A stretch of 19,621 nt of DNA, taken from assembly GCA_964423745.1 (NCBI GenBank), contig CAYRGG010000064.1, positions 1 to 19,621 on the forward strand, in the 5' to 3' direction. The DNA comes from CAYRGG01 sp964423745 (GTDB taxonomy: Bacteria > Pseudomonadota > Gammaproteobacteria > Competibacterales > Competibacteraceae). Under the pieces are notes generated by a model, which did not search any database, was not told where the DNA came from, and worked only from the letters and a program-made list of their open reading frames with translations. The position numbers and the translations under genes were made by a program. Shown piece by piece: positions 1 through 7,936 of this stretch (position 1 is its first letter; every line of letters begins with the position of its first letter).

Positions 1-123
1 TGAAAACCGTGGCTGCCCCCGCAACTGTAGGCGGTGAGCGAACATCCAAAGCATGCCACTGGCGATGGCCGGGAAGGCGGGATGTTTCGCGAAGACCTGT
101 TAGCCAGGAGACCTGCCGTCCAC
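1..123 (+). ncRNA. Cobalamin (AdoCbl) riboswitch, 5' part missing
   Basis: This is the 3' two thirds of a cobalamin riboswitch aptamer. The conserved run GGCTGCCCCCGCAACTGTA is at about 11-29, GCGGTGAGCGAA at 31-42, the B12-box core GCCACTG at 55-61, and the closing AGCCAGGAGACCTGCCG at about 102-118. The window starts inside the aptamer, so the 5' P1-P3 strands are lost. It lies directly upstream of a corrinoid transporter and an adenosyltransferase, as expected for B12 feedback control. Binding of adenosylcobalamin is known for this class and is assumed here. Confidence 0.93.
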
Positions 124-133
124 TGCGTCATCT

Positions 134-158
134 ACCCACAAGCGGGGTGCTTGGGGGT
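134..158 (+). promoter_or_regulatory. Possible expression-platform hairpin of the riboswitch
   Basis: Just after the aptamer, arms at 134-143 and 149-158 pair over ten positions with one mismatch around a GGGGT loop. Two further small hairpins lie in the leader: ATCGAT arms at 220-225 and 234-239 followed by a T run, and ACCCT/AGGGT arms at 258-262 and 270-274 followed by CTTTTCCTT. Either of the last two could end transcription early. Which one is the ligand-controlled switch cannot be decided by eye. The leader from aptamer to btuC is about 200 bases and otherwise shows nothing coding. Confidence 0.35.
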
Positions 159-331
159 GCGGTTCCCGTTTTGGTGACGCCTATTTGTGCGCCACTGTCT
201 GCATGATCCGTCATTACTCATCGATTGATTTCCATCGATTTTTGCTCGGAGCAATTCACCCTGGCGCATAGGGTCTTTTCCTTGAGTTTGATAAACCACG
301 GGATGATGAATCTGCTGCTGAGACACTATCG

Positions 332-1459
332 GTGTTTCCCATGAATAGCACCCTCATAAATACTCAGGCTGCAAAGGAGCAGGACGATAGGGTCTCGTCG
401 GTTCCGGGAGCCGAATTTCATCCTGGCCGCCAAGGGTTTTTACTGGGCGCTTTAGCTGTCGTGTTGATCGGGGTGTTTTTGCTGAGTCTAGCGGTGGGTT
501 CAGTAACCATTCCCCTATCTGACCTTATAACTATTCTAACCGGTGGTGAACCCACTAAAGCCAGTTGGACCCATATTGTGCTAGCATTCCGGTTACCGAA
601 AGCGTTGACGGCTGTGCTGGCGGGTGCAGCTCTGGCGGTAAGCGGTTTGCAGATGCAGACCTTGTTTCGCAACCCCCTGGCCGACCCGTTCATTTTAGGC
701 ATTAGCGCCGGGGCTAGCTTCGGTGTCGCCCTGGTGGTGTTGTCCACGGGCGCGGCAACGGGTTTTCTCGCCAGTACGGGGCTGTTGAGCGATTTGGGGG
801 TGATTGGTGCTGCTATCGCCGGGGCCGGGATGGTGACGGGATTAATCATGATCGTTGCCCGCCGAGTGCGCCATGCTATGACACTGCTCATTCTAGGTCT
901 GATGATGGGTTATGCCATCGCAGCGCTGGTGAGTATCCTTATTTATTTTAGCGCCCCGGAGCAAATCCATGCATACATCGCCTGGACCTTTGGCAGCTTC
1001 GGAGGCGTCACCGGGCGACAACTCTGGATCCTGGCGCCGTTGGTATGCGTTGGTCTGGGGTTGGCTTGGCTGCTGGCAAAACCCCTCAATGCCCTGCTGC
1101 TAGGCGAGGCTTATGCCCATAGCATGGGGGTGCCCATTCGCCGGGTGCGCTTTTGGGTTATCATCGGCGCTTCAGTGTTGGCGGGCACCATCACCGCTTA
1201 CTGTGGACCCATCGGTTTTTTAGGGGTGGCCATTCCTCATCTCTGCCGTGCTCTATTTAATACCTCCGATCATCGGATTTTGCTGCCAGCCACCCTACTG
1301 ATGGGCAGTGTGGTGGCGCTGTTGGCCGATATGGTGGCAGGCGTTCCCGGTAGCCAAGCAATTCTGCCTCTAAATGCTATCACGGCCCTGGTGGGTGCGC
1401 CGGTGGTGGTGTGGATTGTGTTACGCCGCCACAATCTACAACGGACTTTGGTTTCCTAA
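332..1459 (+). CDS. btuC: FecCD/BtuC-family ABC transporter permease (corrinoid uptake)
   Basis: This is an inner-membrane permease of the FecCD family, 375 residues, with many hydrophobic segments. Family landmarks are RLPKALTAVLAGAALAVSGL near residues 89-108, then RNPLADPFILGISAGASFG, and a C-terminal GPIGFLGVAIPHLCR loop that contacts the ATPase. It would form the channel that brings a corrinoid across the inner membrane, working with the two genes behind it. The family also moves Fe-siderophores and heme, but the cobalamin riboswitch upstream and the adenosyltransferase downstream favour corrinoid. The start is uncertain: GTG at 332 gives the longest frame, while ATG at 341 is three codons in. 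Neither has a strong ribosome binding site. The stop is five bases before the next start. Confidence 0.88.
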   Translation: MFPMNSTLINTQAAKEQDDRVSSVPGAEFHPGRQGFLLGALAVVLIGVFLLSLAVGSVTIPLSDLITILTGGEPTKASWTHIVLAFRLPKALTAVLAGAALAVSGLQMQTLFRNPLADPFILGISAGASFGVALVVLSTGAATGFLASTGLLSDLGVIGAAIAGAGMVTGLIMIVARRVRHAMTLLILGLMMGYAIAALVSILIYFSAPEQIHAYIAWTFGSFGGVTGRQLWILAPLVCVGLGLAWLLAKPLNALLLGEAYAHSMGVPIRRVRFWVIIGASVLAGTITAYCGPIGFLGVAIPHLCRALFNTSDHRILLPATLLMGSVVALLADMVAGVPGSQAILPLNAITALVGAPVVVWIVLRRHNLQRTLVS

Positions 1460-1464
1460 GGGTT

Positions 1465-2550
1465 ATGCAAAGTAGGCTAGAACCGATACTGGCATGCATG
1501 GATTTAGCTATTGGTTATGGTGGCAAGGATCGCGCCCAGCGCATGGTTGCCCAGCAACTCAGCGTCGGTCTATATCCAGGGGAATTGGTCTGCTTGCTAG
1601 GTCCCAATGGTGCGGGCAAGTCTACCCTGTTGCGTACCCTCTGTGGTATGCAACGGCCATTACAGGGTGAGATACAGGTGTTGGGCAAAAATCTACGTCA
1701 ACTACATCCCCGTGAGATTGCTCGCCAGTTGAGCGTGGTGTTAACGGAGCAAAACGATGTAGGCGCTTTGTCGGTCTATGGGTTGGTGGCTCTGGGGCGT
1801 TATCCTTACACAGACTGGAGCGGCCGCTTGACGGCCCTGGATGAATCCTGTGTAGAACAAGCCATGAACGCCGTCGGCGCAACACCGTTGGCCGCTCGTC
1901 CAGTGCATGAGTTGAGCGATGGAGAACGTCAAAAAGTGATGATCGCTCGGGCTCTGGCTCAGGAACCTAAAGTATTGTTGCTGGATGAACCCACTGCCTT
2001 TTTGGATCTGCCCCGCCGCGTAGAGATTATGGGTATTCTACGCCGACTGGCTCGGGACTCGGGGCAAGCTATTCTATTGTCGACTCATGATTTAGATCTA
2101 GCCCTGCGCAGCGCCGATAAACTTTGGTTATTGCCCCAAGGCGGTCCTATTCAGGTGGGTGTACCGGAAGATTTGGTGCTAAGCGGTGCTTTTCAAAATG
2201 CCTTTTACAGTGAAGGGGTGGAGTTTGATCCTTATGCCGGAGCTTTTAAACTCCACCGGTCTGTAGTTGGCTATGTGGATCTACTTGGCGATGGCGATGG
2301 ATTAGCGGCGCTGTGGACCGAGCGAGCCCTGGAACGGGAAGGATTTGTTGTTAACCGTCCAGGTAAACCGCCGTCAGTCTTGTCCATCCAGATCATAAAT
2401 CAAGCTAGTCAAATTATCTGGCGGATCAGTCATGCCAGAAAGCATTACGAATGTCGCACGTTGGCTCAAGTGTTAGCCTATCTAAAGACTCAGCCAGCCG
2501 ATACATTGGCGTCCCGTGATTCTGCCCCGATGGCTATAAAACACGCTTAA
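1465..2550 (+). CDS. btuD: ABC transporter ATP-binding protein for corrinoid uptake, with C-terminal extension
   Basis: This is the cytoplasmic ATPase of the uptake system, 361 residues from ATG 1465. I chose that start because AAGGG sits just ahead of it, five bases after the btuC stop; a longer frame from 1411 would overlap btuC. The Walker A motif GPNGAGKST is at residues 46-54. The signature reads LSDGE rather than LSGGQ, followed by Walker B VLLLDEPTAF and the switch histidine in STHDLD. After the ABC domain, about 114 residues (roughly 248-361) form an extra domain that ordinary BtuD/FecE proteins lack. I do not recognise its fold; it could be regulatory or help couple to the permease. 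Confidence 0.88.
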   Translation: MQSRLEPILACMDLAIGYGGKDRAQRMVAQQLSVGLYPGELVCLLGPNGAGKSTLLRTLCGMQRPLQGEIQVLGKNLRQLHPREIARQLSVVLTEQNDVGALSVYGLVALGRYPYTDWSGRLTALDESCVEQAMNAVGATPLAARPVHELSDGERQKVMIARALAQEPKVLLLDEPTAFLDLPRRVEIMGILRRLARDSGQAILLSTHDLDLALRSADKLWLLPQGGPIQVGVPEDLVLSGAFQNAFYSEGVEFDPYAGAFKLHRSVVGYVDLLGDGDGLAALWTERALEREGFVVNRPGKPPSVLSIQIINQASQIIWRISHARKHYECRTLAQVLAYLKTQPADTLASRDSAPMAIKHA

Positions 2551-2553
2551 TCC

Positions 2554-3750
2554 ATGAAATTACTTTATGTGGTCGTTTTCCTCGGTCTATTGATGGGTTT
2601 TTGCTCGATAACCGTCGCTAAGGCCAAGGCGCCGGTTGCTAATAGAACAACGGGTTGCCTGCAAACCTATGATCCCACCATCGATTATTTTCCCGAAAAA
2701 GCCCAAGTGCGCTATGCTAAAGGGTTTACCCTACGCTATTTTAAGCACTACAAAGTATTAGAGGTTGTAAAGCCCTGGCCTGGCGCTAACAAAACATTCC
2801 GCTACGTGTTGGTACAGTGTGGCGCACCGGCGCCAGAAGGCTTTAGGGACGCCCAAATTATCCCCGTTCCCGTACAACGTATTGCCGTATTATCGACCAC
2901 CCATCTGCCCCATCTGACCCTGCTGAATGAACTGGACAGCTTAGTGGCCGTCAGCGATTTTAAAAACGTCAATACACCGGTGGTACGCCGCAAAATCGCT
3001 GCTGGTGAACTGATCGATATCGGTCATGGACCGGTACTCAATACGGAAATCCTTCTCGATCTAGCCCCGGATCTAGTAACCGTCGTTGGCCATCTTCAGC
3101 CACAAGATAAGACCTACTCTACCTTGCGGCAGGCAGGCGTTCATGTGGCTATTAATGCCGAGTCGGTGGAGTCTTCTTTATTGGGACGTAGCGAATGGCT
3201 AAAATTTACGGCGGCGTTTTTTAATAAAGACGGCTTAGCCCAGCGCCGCTATGCCGAAATTGTTCAACAATTTCAGCATTATACTGCGCTGACTAATGAT
3301 TTAAAACCGGCTGAAAAACCCACTGTGTTCGTGGGTTCTCTGTATCGGGACGTTTGGTATATGCCCGGTGGAGCCAGTTACATGGCGGAATTGTTGACCT
3401 TAGCAGGTGGCCGTTATCTGTGGGTCAGCGATTCCCACCGGGGTAGTGTACCCCTCAGTTTTGAAGCTGTTTTCGAACGCGCCGCAGACGCCGATGTTTG
3501 GTTCACTAGCCATTTAGACTGGATGACACGCACCGATCTCCTGGCTGACAATGAGCGCTATCGTTTATTCAAGGCTTTTCAAAACGGTCGTATCTATAAT
3601 AACAATGTGCGTTTGAACAATGACGGTGGCAATGATTTTTGGGAAAGCGGCATTATGGAGCCTCATATTCTTTTGGCCGATGTCATTAAAATTTTGCATC
3701 CTGAGCGTTTGCCTGACCATCGGTTGAAATACTATCGGCGTTTGCCGTGA
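2554..3750 (+). CDS. btuF: Periplasmic corrinoid-binding protein (BtuF-like)
   Basis: This is the substrate-binding component, 398 residues. Residues 1-24 are a signal peptide (short basic start, hydrophobic core, VAKA end). Next comes about 85 residues (CLQTYDPTIDYFPEKAQV onward, with YVLVQCGAPAP) that precede the classic domain. The periplasmic-binding-protein II-type domain begins near IPVPVQRIAVLST and includes LAPDLVTVV and MPGGASYMAELLTLAGG, both typical of the FecB/BtuF family. It starts three bases after btuD, so the three transporter genes form one operon. The longer N-terminus is a variant of the family rather than plain E. coli BtuF. Corrinoid specificity is inferred from context. 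Confidence 0.85.
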   Translation: MKLLYVVVFLGLLMGFCSITVAKAKAPVANRTTGCLQTYDPTIDYFPEKAQVRYAKGFTLRYFKHYKVLEVVKPWPGANKTFRYVLVQCGAPAPEGFRDAQIIPVPVQRIAVLSTTHLPHLTLLNELDSLVAVSDFKNVNTPVVRRKIAAGELIDIGHGPVLNTEILLDLAPDLVTVVGHLQPQDKTYSTLRQAGVHVAINAESVESSLLGRSEWLKFTAAFFNKDGLAQRRYAEIVQQFQHYTALTNDLKPAEKPTVFVGSLYRDVWYMPGGASYMAELLTLAGGRYLWVSDSHRGSVPLSFEAVFERAADADVWFTSHLDWMTRTDLLADNERYRLFKAFQNGRIYNNNVRLNNDGGNDFWESGIMEPHILLADVIKILHPERLPDHRLKYYRRLP

Positions 3751-3854
3751 GCAATGCTTTCCTTAGACTGTAATGCAATCAGCAATCCCCATATTTAATT
3801 GTTCGTCAAGGCTTTCTCTAGGCGTTGTCAAGGGTCTTTCGTTGAGATAAACCT

Positions 3855-4469
3855 ATGCAAAACGACCATGAACACAATGCGGACTTCCATAACCGAAAAA
3901 CCGCCAAACGGAAGGCAGGTTATGTAAAGAAACAGGCCCGCGCCACCCGGGAAAAAGGTTTGCTTATTGTCCACACAGGTAACGGCAAGGGCAAGTCCAC
4001 TGCCGCTTTTGGTATGGCGTTGCGTGCCTTAGGGCATGGTTTGCAAGTGGGGGTTGTGCAGTTTATTAAAGGATCCCTAGACAGCGGCGAACGGCAGGCT
4101 TTTCAGTGTTTCCAAAACATGGATTTTCACGTCATAGGCGATGGTTTTACCTGGGTTACCCAAAACCGTGAACAAGATATGATGACCGCTGAACGTGCTT
4201 GGGCGGAAGCTGAGCGGATATTGCAAGATCCCCGCTACGCCATGGTAATTCTTGATGAGTTGACGCTAGTGCTCAAATATCAGTATTTGAACCTACACAA
4301 GGTGCTTGACGTGTTGGCAAACCGTCGGGAGCAATTACACGTTATCGTCACGGGTCGTCATGCACCCAACGAATTGATAGCCCTAGCGGATTTGGTCAGC
4401 GATATCCGTTCTGTTAAGCATCCTTATCGGGAGCAGGGTATTAAAGCGCAGCGGGGTATTGAATTTTAA
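3855..4469 (+). CDS. cobO: Cob(I)yrinic acid a,c-diamide adenosyltransferase (CobO/BtuR type)
   Basis: This 204-residue cytoplasmic enzyme transfers the 5'-deoxyadenosyl group of ATP to cob(I)alamin or cob(I)yrinate, forming adenosylcobalamin. The modified P-loop GNGKGKST at residues 42-49 is the family hallmark, followed by ALRALGHG, VVQFIKG, VILDELT and the very typical C-terminal KAQRGIEF. The N-terminal 30 residues are basic and charged, as in many CobO proteins. It follows the transporter by a 104-base gap, on the same strand and under the same riboswitch, so imported corrinoid is probably adenosylated at once. The ribosome binding site is weak. The product would be the ligand that shuts the riboswitch. 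Confidence 0.93.
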   Translation: MQNDHEHNADFHNRKTAKRKAGYVKKQARATREKGLLIVHTGNGKGKSTAAFGMALRALGHGLQVGVVQFIKGSLDSGERQAFQCFQNMDFHVIGDGFTWVTQNREQDMMTAERAWAEAERILQDPRYAMVILDELTLVLKYQYLNLHKVLDVLANRREQLHVIVTGRHAPNELIALADLVSDIRSVKHPYREQGIKAQRGIEF

Positions 4470-4482
4470 GATGACAGTCGCT

Positions 4483-5409
4483 TTATGATGAGGAGGGTGG
4501 CTGATCCGCCAGTTGCGTTACCGCCGTTAGCACTATCTGGGGCTTGCCACGTTCGTTGGGAGGAAATAGGCTCGCTTGGCCGGAAGCGTACACATAACCA
4601 CGACCATAACCGGTGTAACGGGTGTCAATCAATCGCAAAATCTGTTGAGCCGTGGTGGAATCCCGATCGGGAATCCAAAGATTAAATTTATGTTGCGGAG
4701 AACCCGCAAAGATCAAAGCGCCGTTTCCCGGCCATTGATTGATGCCCCCTTGAAGATCGCAAAACACGGTAAGCTGATCCCCATTATTGGCCGCCGCAAC
4801 GATCTGGTCGTAATCTAGGCGCACCGAGCGCACATTTTGCTGCACGCCAAACTGTCGGTAATCCTGCACAACACTGTCGCGCAGATGCCACCAGGGAATT
4901 AAAACGCTGTAGTCGCGGAATTTACCGTCGGCATTGATAGTCGGGTCCCAGATGCCAATTCCGGTGGCCTGGGCTGCCGCTTCGGCAGCGAGAAAGTCGC
5001 CATGGTAGAGCCGGGACCGCCCATATTTTACAAAATACGGACTCCAACCTGCTTCAATCGCCTTTAAATTATAGTTTTCTCCTCGTTTATAAACATAGCA
5101 GAGGAGGCGTCCATAGTTACCCCGGTGTTTCTCAAGGCACTCGGGCAAAGGATTGTTCGTGTCAAATTCGATATCGACGCGAATATCGGCTGTGGGGTTT
5201 CCTTCATCATCGGCGCCGAAAAACCCTTTTGCCCATTGAGAGGCGAACTTGCCCGCATTCGTGACCGGTTTTGAACCGCCGCCCCGGATTTCTTCGGTGT
5301 CCAGGCAAATGAGGCGTAAAGACTCTTGTTCACCGTTGATGACTACTTTAACGGTATCGCCGTCTATTACTTTGATTAATTCCACGCCCTTAAGCGAGGT
5401 TCCTAGCAT
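4483..5409 (-). CDS. Staphylococcal-nuclease-fold (TNase-like) protein
   Basis: This is a 308-residue protein with an N-terminal SNase domain. The sequence shows VIDGDTVKV at residues 14-22 and LRLICLDTEEIR at 31-42. Judged against staphylococcal nuclease, D18, R32, D37, E40 and R101 (in YGRLLCYVY) match its calcium ligands and catalytic residues, so nuclease activity is plausible. Residues from about 205 on form a second region rich in beta-strand-like patterns, ending AVTQLADQPPSSS, which I cannot assign. No clear signal peptide is seen, so it is probably cytoplasmic, unlike most bacterial thermonucleases. The start has CAGGA about eight bases upstream. It converges on cobO with a 13-base gap. 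Confidence 0.8.
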   Translation of the reverse strand: MLGTSLKGVELIKVIDGDTVKVVINGEQESLRLICLDTEEIRGGGSKPVTNAGKFASQWAKGFFGADDEGNPTADIRVDIEFDTNNPLPECLEKHRGNYGRLLCYVYKRGENYNLKAIEAGWSPYFVKYGRSRLYHGDFLAAEAAAQATGIGIWDPTINADGKFRDYSVLIPWWHLRDSVVQDYRQFGVQQNVRSVRLDYDQIVAAANNGDQLTVFCDLQGGINQWPGNGALIFAGSPQHKFNLWIPDRDSTTAQQILRLIDTRYTGYGRGYVYASGQASLFPPNERGKPQIVLTAVTQLADQPPSSS

Positions 5410-5749
5410 AAAAAAATTCCTGAGGGGTCAGGTTTAAAAACTTACCGTGCATGTTTATGGGTTTTGCAGGATTTCAATAACTCAAAGATTGAAGTTAACC
5501 AGATAACTTGGCAAGAAAATGTCATTTATATGACAAATGCGTTGCAGCATTTGCTGAGCAAATGAGACTGCCATAGTGGTTAGTTGAATCTCAGAATAGC
5601 AACAAGATCGTCATTTTTGGCAATAAACGACTCATTTGTATTTTTAACTTAAATTAGTATACTTAACAGCTATTCTTTGTTGTTGGGTCTCACCCTTTAT
5701 CTCAGTCAACGCTAGACTAGCAGATTCTCTGTAGTTTGCCTTTCACCAT
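5410..5749. other. Intergenic region with overlapping inverted repeats
   Basis: No gene is seen here. The stretch holds GTCAT-ATGAC arms at 5521-5534, a CAAATGC/GCATTTG pair at 5534-5540 and 5547-5553, and a perfect GCATTTGC-TGA-GCAAATG pair over 5547-5564. The last two share the middle arm and so exclude each other. CTCATTTG at 5631-5638, followed by a T run, could also pair with CAAATGAG at 5559-5566. A plausible -10 box TATACT lies at 5658-5663, about 90 bases before tRNA-Thr. Confidence 0.5.
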
Positions 5750-5825
<76 letters not shown>

Positions 5826-5926
5826 TAAAATCAACGAGTTGTCTAAATTTTCCCGCAAGCGTTTTTCTGTAAGACAAGTTTTCGGAAAATGGTGCATCAA
5901 GACAGTGGGAATATTAGGTGACTTTC

Positions 5927-6196
5927 ATGACCGAAACCGTCGAAAAAGCAATAATCAATCCAACTGACTACGATCATGACTTCTATGCCTGGACGTTTGA
6001 ACAGGCAGCGAGGCTTCGGAACGGATGCTGGACCGAACTGGATGTTGAGAACATAGCGGAGGAACTAGAAAGCTTGGGCAGAAGTGAAAAACGTGAGCTA
6101 ATAAGCCGCTTGAGTGTGCTGCTGACGCATTTGTTGAAATGGCAGTATCAGCCAGGACTGCGTAGCAAAAGCTTGGAGATCACAAGCGAAAAGTAA
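5927..6196 (+). pseudogene. Truncated DUF29-family protein
   Basis: The reading frame encodes about 89 residues matching the N-terminal half of DUF29 proteins: YDHDFYAWTFEQAARLRNG, then DVENIAEELESLGRSEKREL and LLTHLLKWQYQP. Family members usually run to about 150 residues with a conserved second half, which is missing here; the frame ends soon after HLLKWQYQPG. Beyond the TAA the same frame stays open to 6315 but does not look like DUF29. ATG 5927 is used; GTG/TTG-type upstream starts add only three residues. The function of DUF29 is not known. It is probably a decayed gene; a short functional form is possible. Confidence 0.65.
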
Positions 6197-6203
6197 TTAT
6201 CGC

Positions 6204-6217
6204 CTGAAGCGCTTCAG
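6204..6217. repeat. 14-bp perfect palindrome
   Basis: CTGAAGCGCTTCAG is a perfect palindrome just after the truncated DUF29 frame, at the point where its family similarity stops. It may mark a rearrangement joint or a protein-binding site, or be chance. Confidence 0.4.
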
Positions 6218-6365
6218 CTGGAGCAGCAGCGTGTGCTGGGCCTGCACCGCCCCGGTCGTTTACCCCTGCTGACCTCGCTCGGCCTGATGTTTTCTTTTGC
6301 AATATCCCGTTTCTAGGAAGCCTGGTAATATTAAAAGCTATAGCTTTAACCGCTGGAGAGCCGTG

Positions 6366-7115
6366 ATGGCAAGCGTATTCCTAAAACAGCCTTTACCCCG
6401 CGGTGAAGACTTACCCTATGACGATGGTATCCCTTTGGAATCCCACTGGCACCGATCGGTAATGAATTTGCTGATCGACATTCTGAGCGCGTATTGGAAA
6501 GATCGCCGGGACTGTTATATCAACGGCAATATGTTTATTTACTTTGATCCTGACCAGGTTAAAACTCGCAATTTTCGGGGTCCGGATTTTTTTGTCGTTA
6601 AAGGAGTAAAAAACAACCACCTGCGTAAATCCTGGGTGGTCTGGGAAGAAGAGGGGTTAACGCCGGATTATGTCATTGAGTTGGCCTCGGAAAGCACCGT
6701 TAAATTCGATGTGACTGGCAAGAAAGCCATCTACGAAAAAATCCTTAAAACGCCGGAATATGTGGTTTATGATCCCAATACCCGCAAGCTACAAGGTTGG
6801 CGGTTAAAAGAGGGTCGATATCAAGCTGTAAGACTTGATAAACGGGGTTGGCTATGGAGCGAACAACTGGAGTTGTGGTTAGGGATGGCGGATTACGCCC
6901 TTGTTCCCGGCATAGACCCGGTTAACGTACTGCGTTTTTTTGATCCCCAGGGTAAACTATTGCCGACCCCTGCAGAGGCTGAAGCGCAGCGGGCTGACGC
7001 CGAAACGCAGCGGGCCGACGCCGAAACGCAGCGGGCTGATGCTGAAACTAAAGCGCGTCAGGCTGCTGAGGCGGAAATCGCCCGGTTAAAAGCCCTGTTG
7101 GCCCAAAAACAATAG
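6366..7115 (+). CDS. Uma2 family (DUF820) putative endonuclease with heptad-repeat tail
   Basis: This 249-residue protein belongs to the Uma2/DUF820 family, which has a PD-(D/E)xK nuclease-like fold and no settled role. Likely core residues are D74 in RGPDFFVV, E105 in PDYVIELAS, and lysines near 119-125 in DVTGKKAIYEK, followed by TPEYVVYDP. The start ATG 6366 has GGAGAG just upstream, and a longer TTG frame from 6297 is less likely. The C-terminus is an alanine- and glutamate-rich coiled coil built from three near-identical 21-base units at 6981-7043 encoding EAQRADA/ETQRADA. Such tails are common in this family and vary in copy number. The neighbour upstream is a decayed DUF29 gene, often found in the same genomes. 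Confidence 0.85.
   Translation: MASVFLKQPLPRGEDLPYDDGIPLESHWHRSVMNLLIDILSAYWKDRRDCYINGNMFIYFDPDQVKTRNFRGPDFFVVKGVKNNHLRKSWVVWEEEGLTPDYVIELASESTVKFDVTGKKAIYEKILKTPEYVVYDPNTRKLQGWRLKEGRYQAVRLDKRGWLWSEQLELWLGMADYALVPGIDPVNVLRFFDPQGKLLPTPAEAEAQRADAETQRADAETQRADAETKARQAAEAEIARLKALLAQKQ
6981..7043 (+). repeat. Three tandem 21-bp units within the Uma2 gene
   Basis: Units at 6981-7001, 7002-7022 and 7023-7043 differ at only a few bases. Each encodes one heptad (E-A/T-Q-R-A-D-A), and a fourth degenerate unit begins at 7044. The unit length keeps the frame, so copy number can change by slippage without breaking the protein. Confidence 0.9.
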
Positions 7116-7210
7116 CCGGTGAGTCATTAGTTTTTTTGAGAAACTCGCAACATGCGCCAGGCGCATTGCAGAAACGACTCATTTGGTGGTCGATAACAAC
7201 GTGCGAATCA

Positions 7211-7834
7211 ATGGCGAAAATGAAAGATACTGATTCAGTTGACGACAATCACGGTTTGGTTCTCGGGGGATGCTTGCCCTTGACATGGCGTGTCATAGAC
7301 TCTTTACCTAACGCTGCCGATTTAGAACAGCAGTCCTCTGCTAATCTGGACACCTTGAGGTTTCTCTCGCTGTTAGATACACCCCTCGGCGAATCGGGCG
7401 ATGAAACGCCAGATGGTAAGTCGCAAACTATCACCCGGCTTGATTTCAAATTAAACTTGCTCCTGGAGCTGGTGGGACAGTTGTTCGTTCAACAGCGGGT
7501 TATTCCGGAAGCACGGCAGCTGACGTTAACTTCGAAAAATCTGAACTGGCAAGATGATGAAAAGCTGACTATCGGTAATTTGCTACACATTGAACTTTAT
7601 TGCAGCCTAAAATATCCTCGTCCTTTGCAGTTATATGGACGGGTAGACAATATCATCGCCCAACCTATGGGGTGGCGGATACAAATGATTTTCCAAGCTT
7701 TAGGCGAAGCCCTCGAAGAGGCCCTCGAAAGCTTTATTTTTGTCCATCACCGTCGCACCATAGCTCAAAGACGGCGCCAGCCGATGTCGTCTTTATCGGA
7801 TCTTCGCCGCCACCAGAGCGTTTTCACTATTTGA
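7211..7834 (+). CDS. Atypical PilZ-domain protein (predicted c-di-GMP receptor)
   Basis: This is a protein of about 208 residues. It shows LPLTWRVID near the N-terminus, a central helix TRLDFKLNLLLELVGQLF, the strands RQLTLTSKNLNW and LHIELYCSLKYPRPLQLYGRV, and the C-terminal EALEESFIFVHHRRTIAQRRR-like segment. This order fits the atypical PilZ family seen in proteobacteria (PilZ_2 type), usually a cytoplasmic cyclic-di-GMP receptor. The canonical RxxxR and DxSxxG motifs are not clear, as expected for that group. The start is uncertain: ATG 7211 and ATG 7220 are both possible, and the longer TTG frame from 7136 looks unlikely. An HDOD-GGDEF protein lies further along the window, but no link is shown. 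Confidence 0.7.
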   Translation: MAKMKDTDSVDDNHGLVLGGCLPLTWRVIDSLPNAADLEQQSSANLDTLRFLSLLDTPLGESGDETPDGKSQTITRLDFKLNLLLELVGQLFVQQRVIPEARQLTLTSKNLNWQDDEKLTIGNLLHIELYCSLKYPRPLQLYGRVDNIIAQPMGWRIQMIFQALGEALEEALESFIFVHHRRTIAQRRRQPMSSLSDLRRHQSVFTI

Positions 7835-7910
7835 GATCTTTGATGTGTTCGTTGCCAGTTTCCTTTTATTTAATATAGCCACTGTTTAAGCAACATTAGG
7901 TTACACTATG

Positions 7911-7934
7911 ACCCGCTGAGTTTTTGAAGCGGGT
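7911..7934 (+). promoter_or_regulatory. Hairpin covering the ribosome binding site of the nodI-like gene
   Basis: ACCCGCT at 7911-7917 pairs perfectly with AGCGGGT at 7928-7934 around a ten-base loop. The start codon is at 7937, so the only purine-rich ribosome binding candidate (AGCGGG) lies in the 3' arm. The hairpin could hold translation down. It could instead be a weak terminator for the upstream gene, though its T tract is only three bases long. Confidence 0.4.
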
Positions 7935-7936
7935 TT

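Noticed and set aside
9..206. A 65-codon frame across the cobalamin riboswitch
   Set aside because: It runs through a conserved structured RNA and shows no protein features.
6981..7043. A CRISPR-like array
   Set aside because: The repeats are contiguous with no spacers and are codons of the Uma2 coiled coil.
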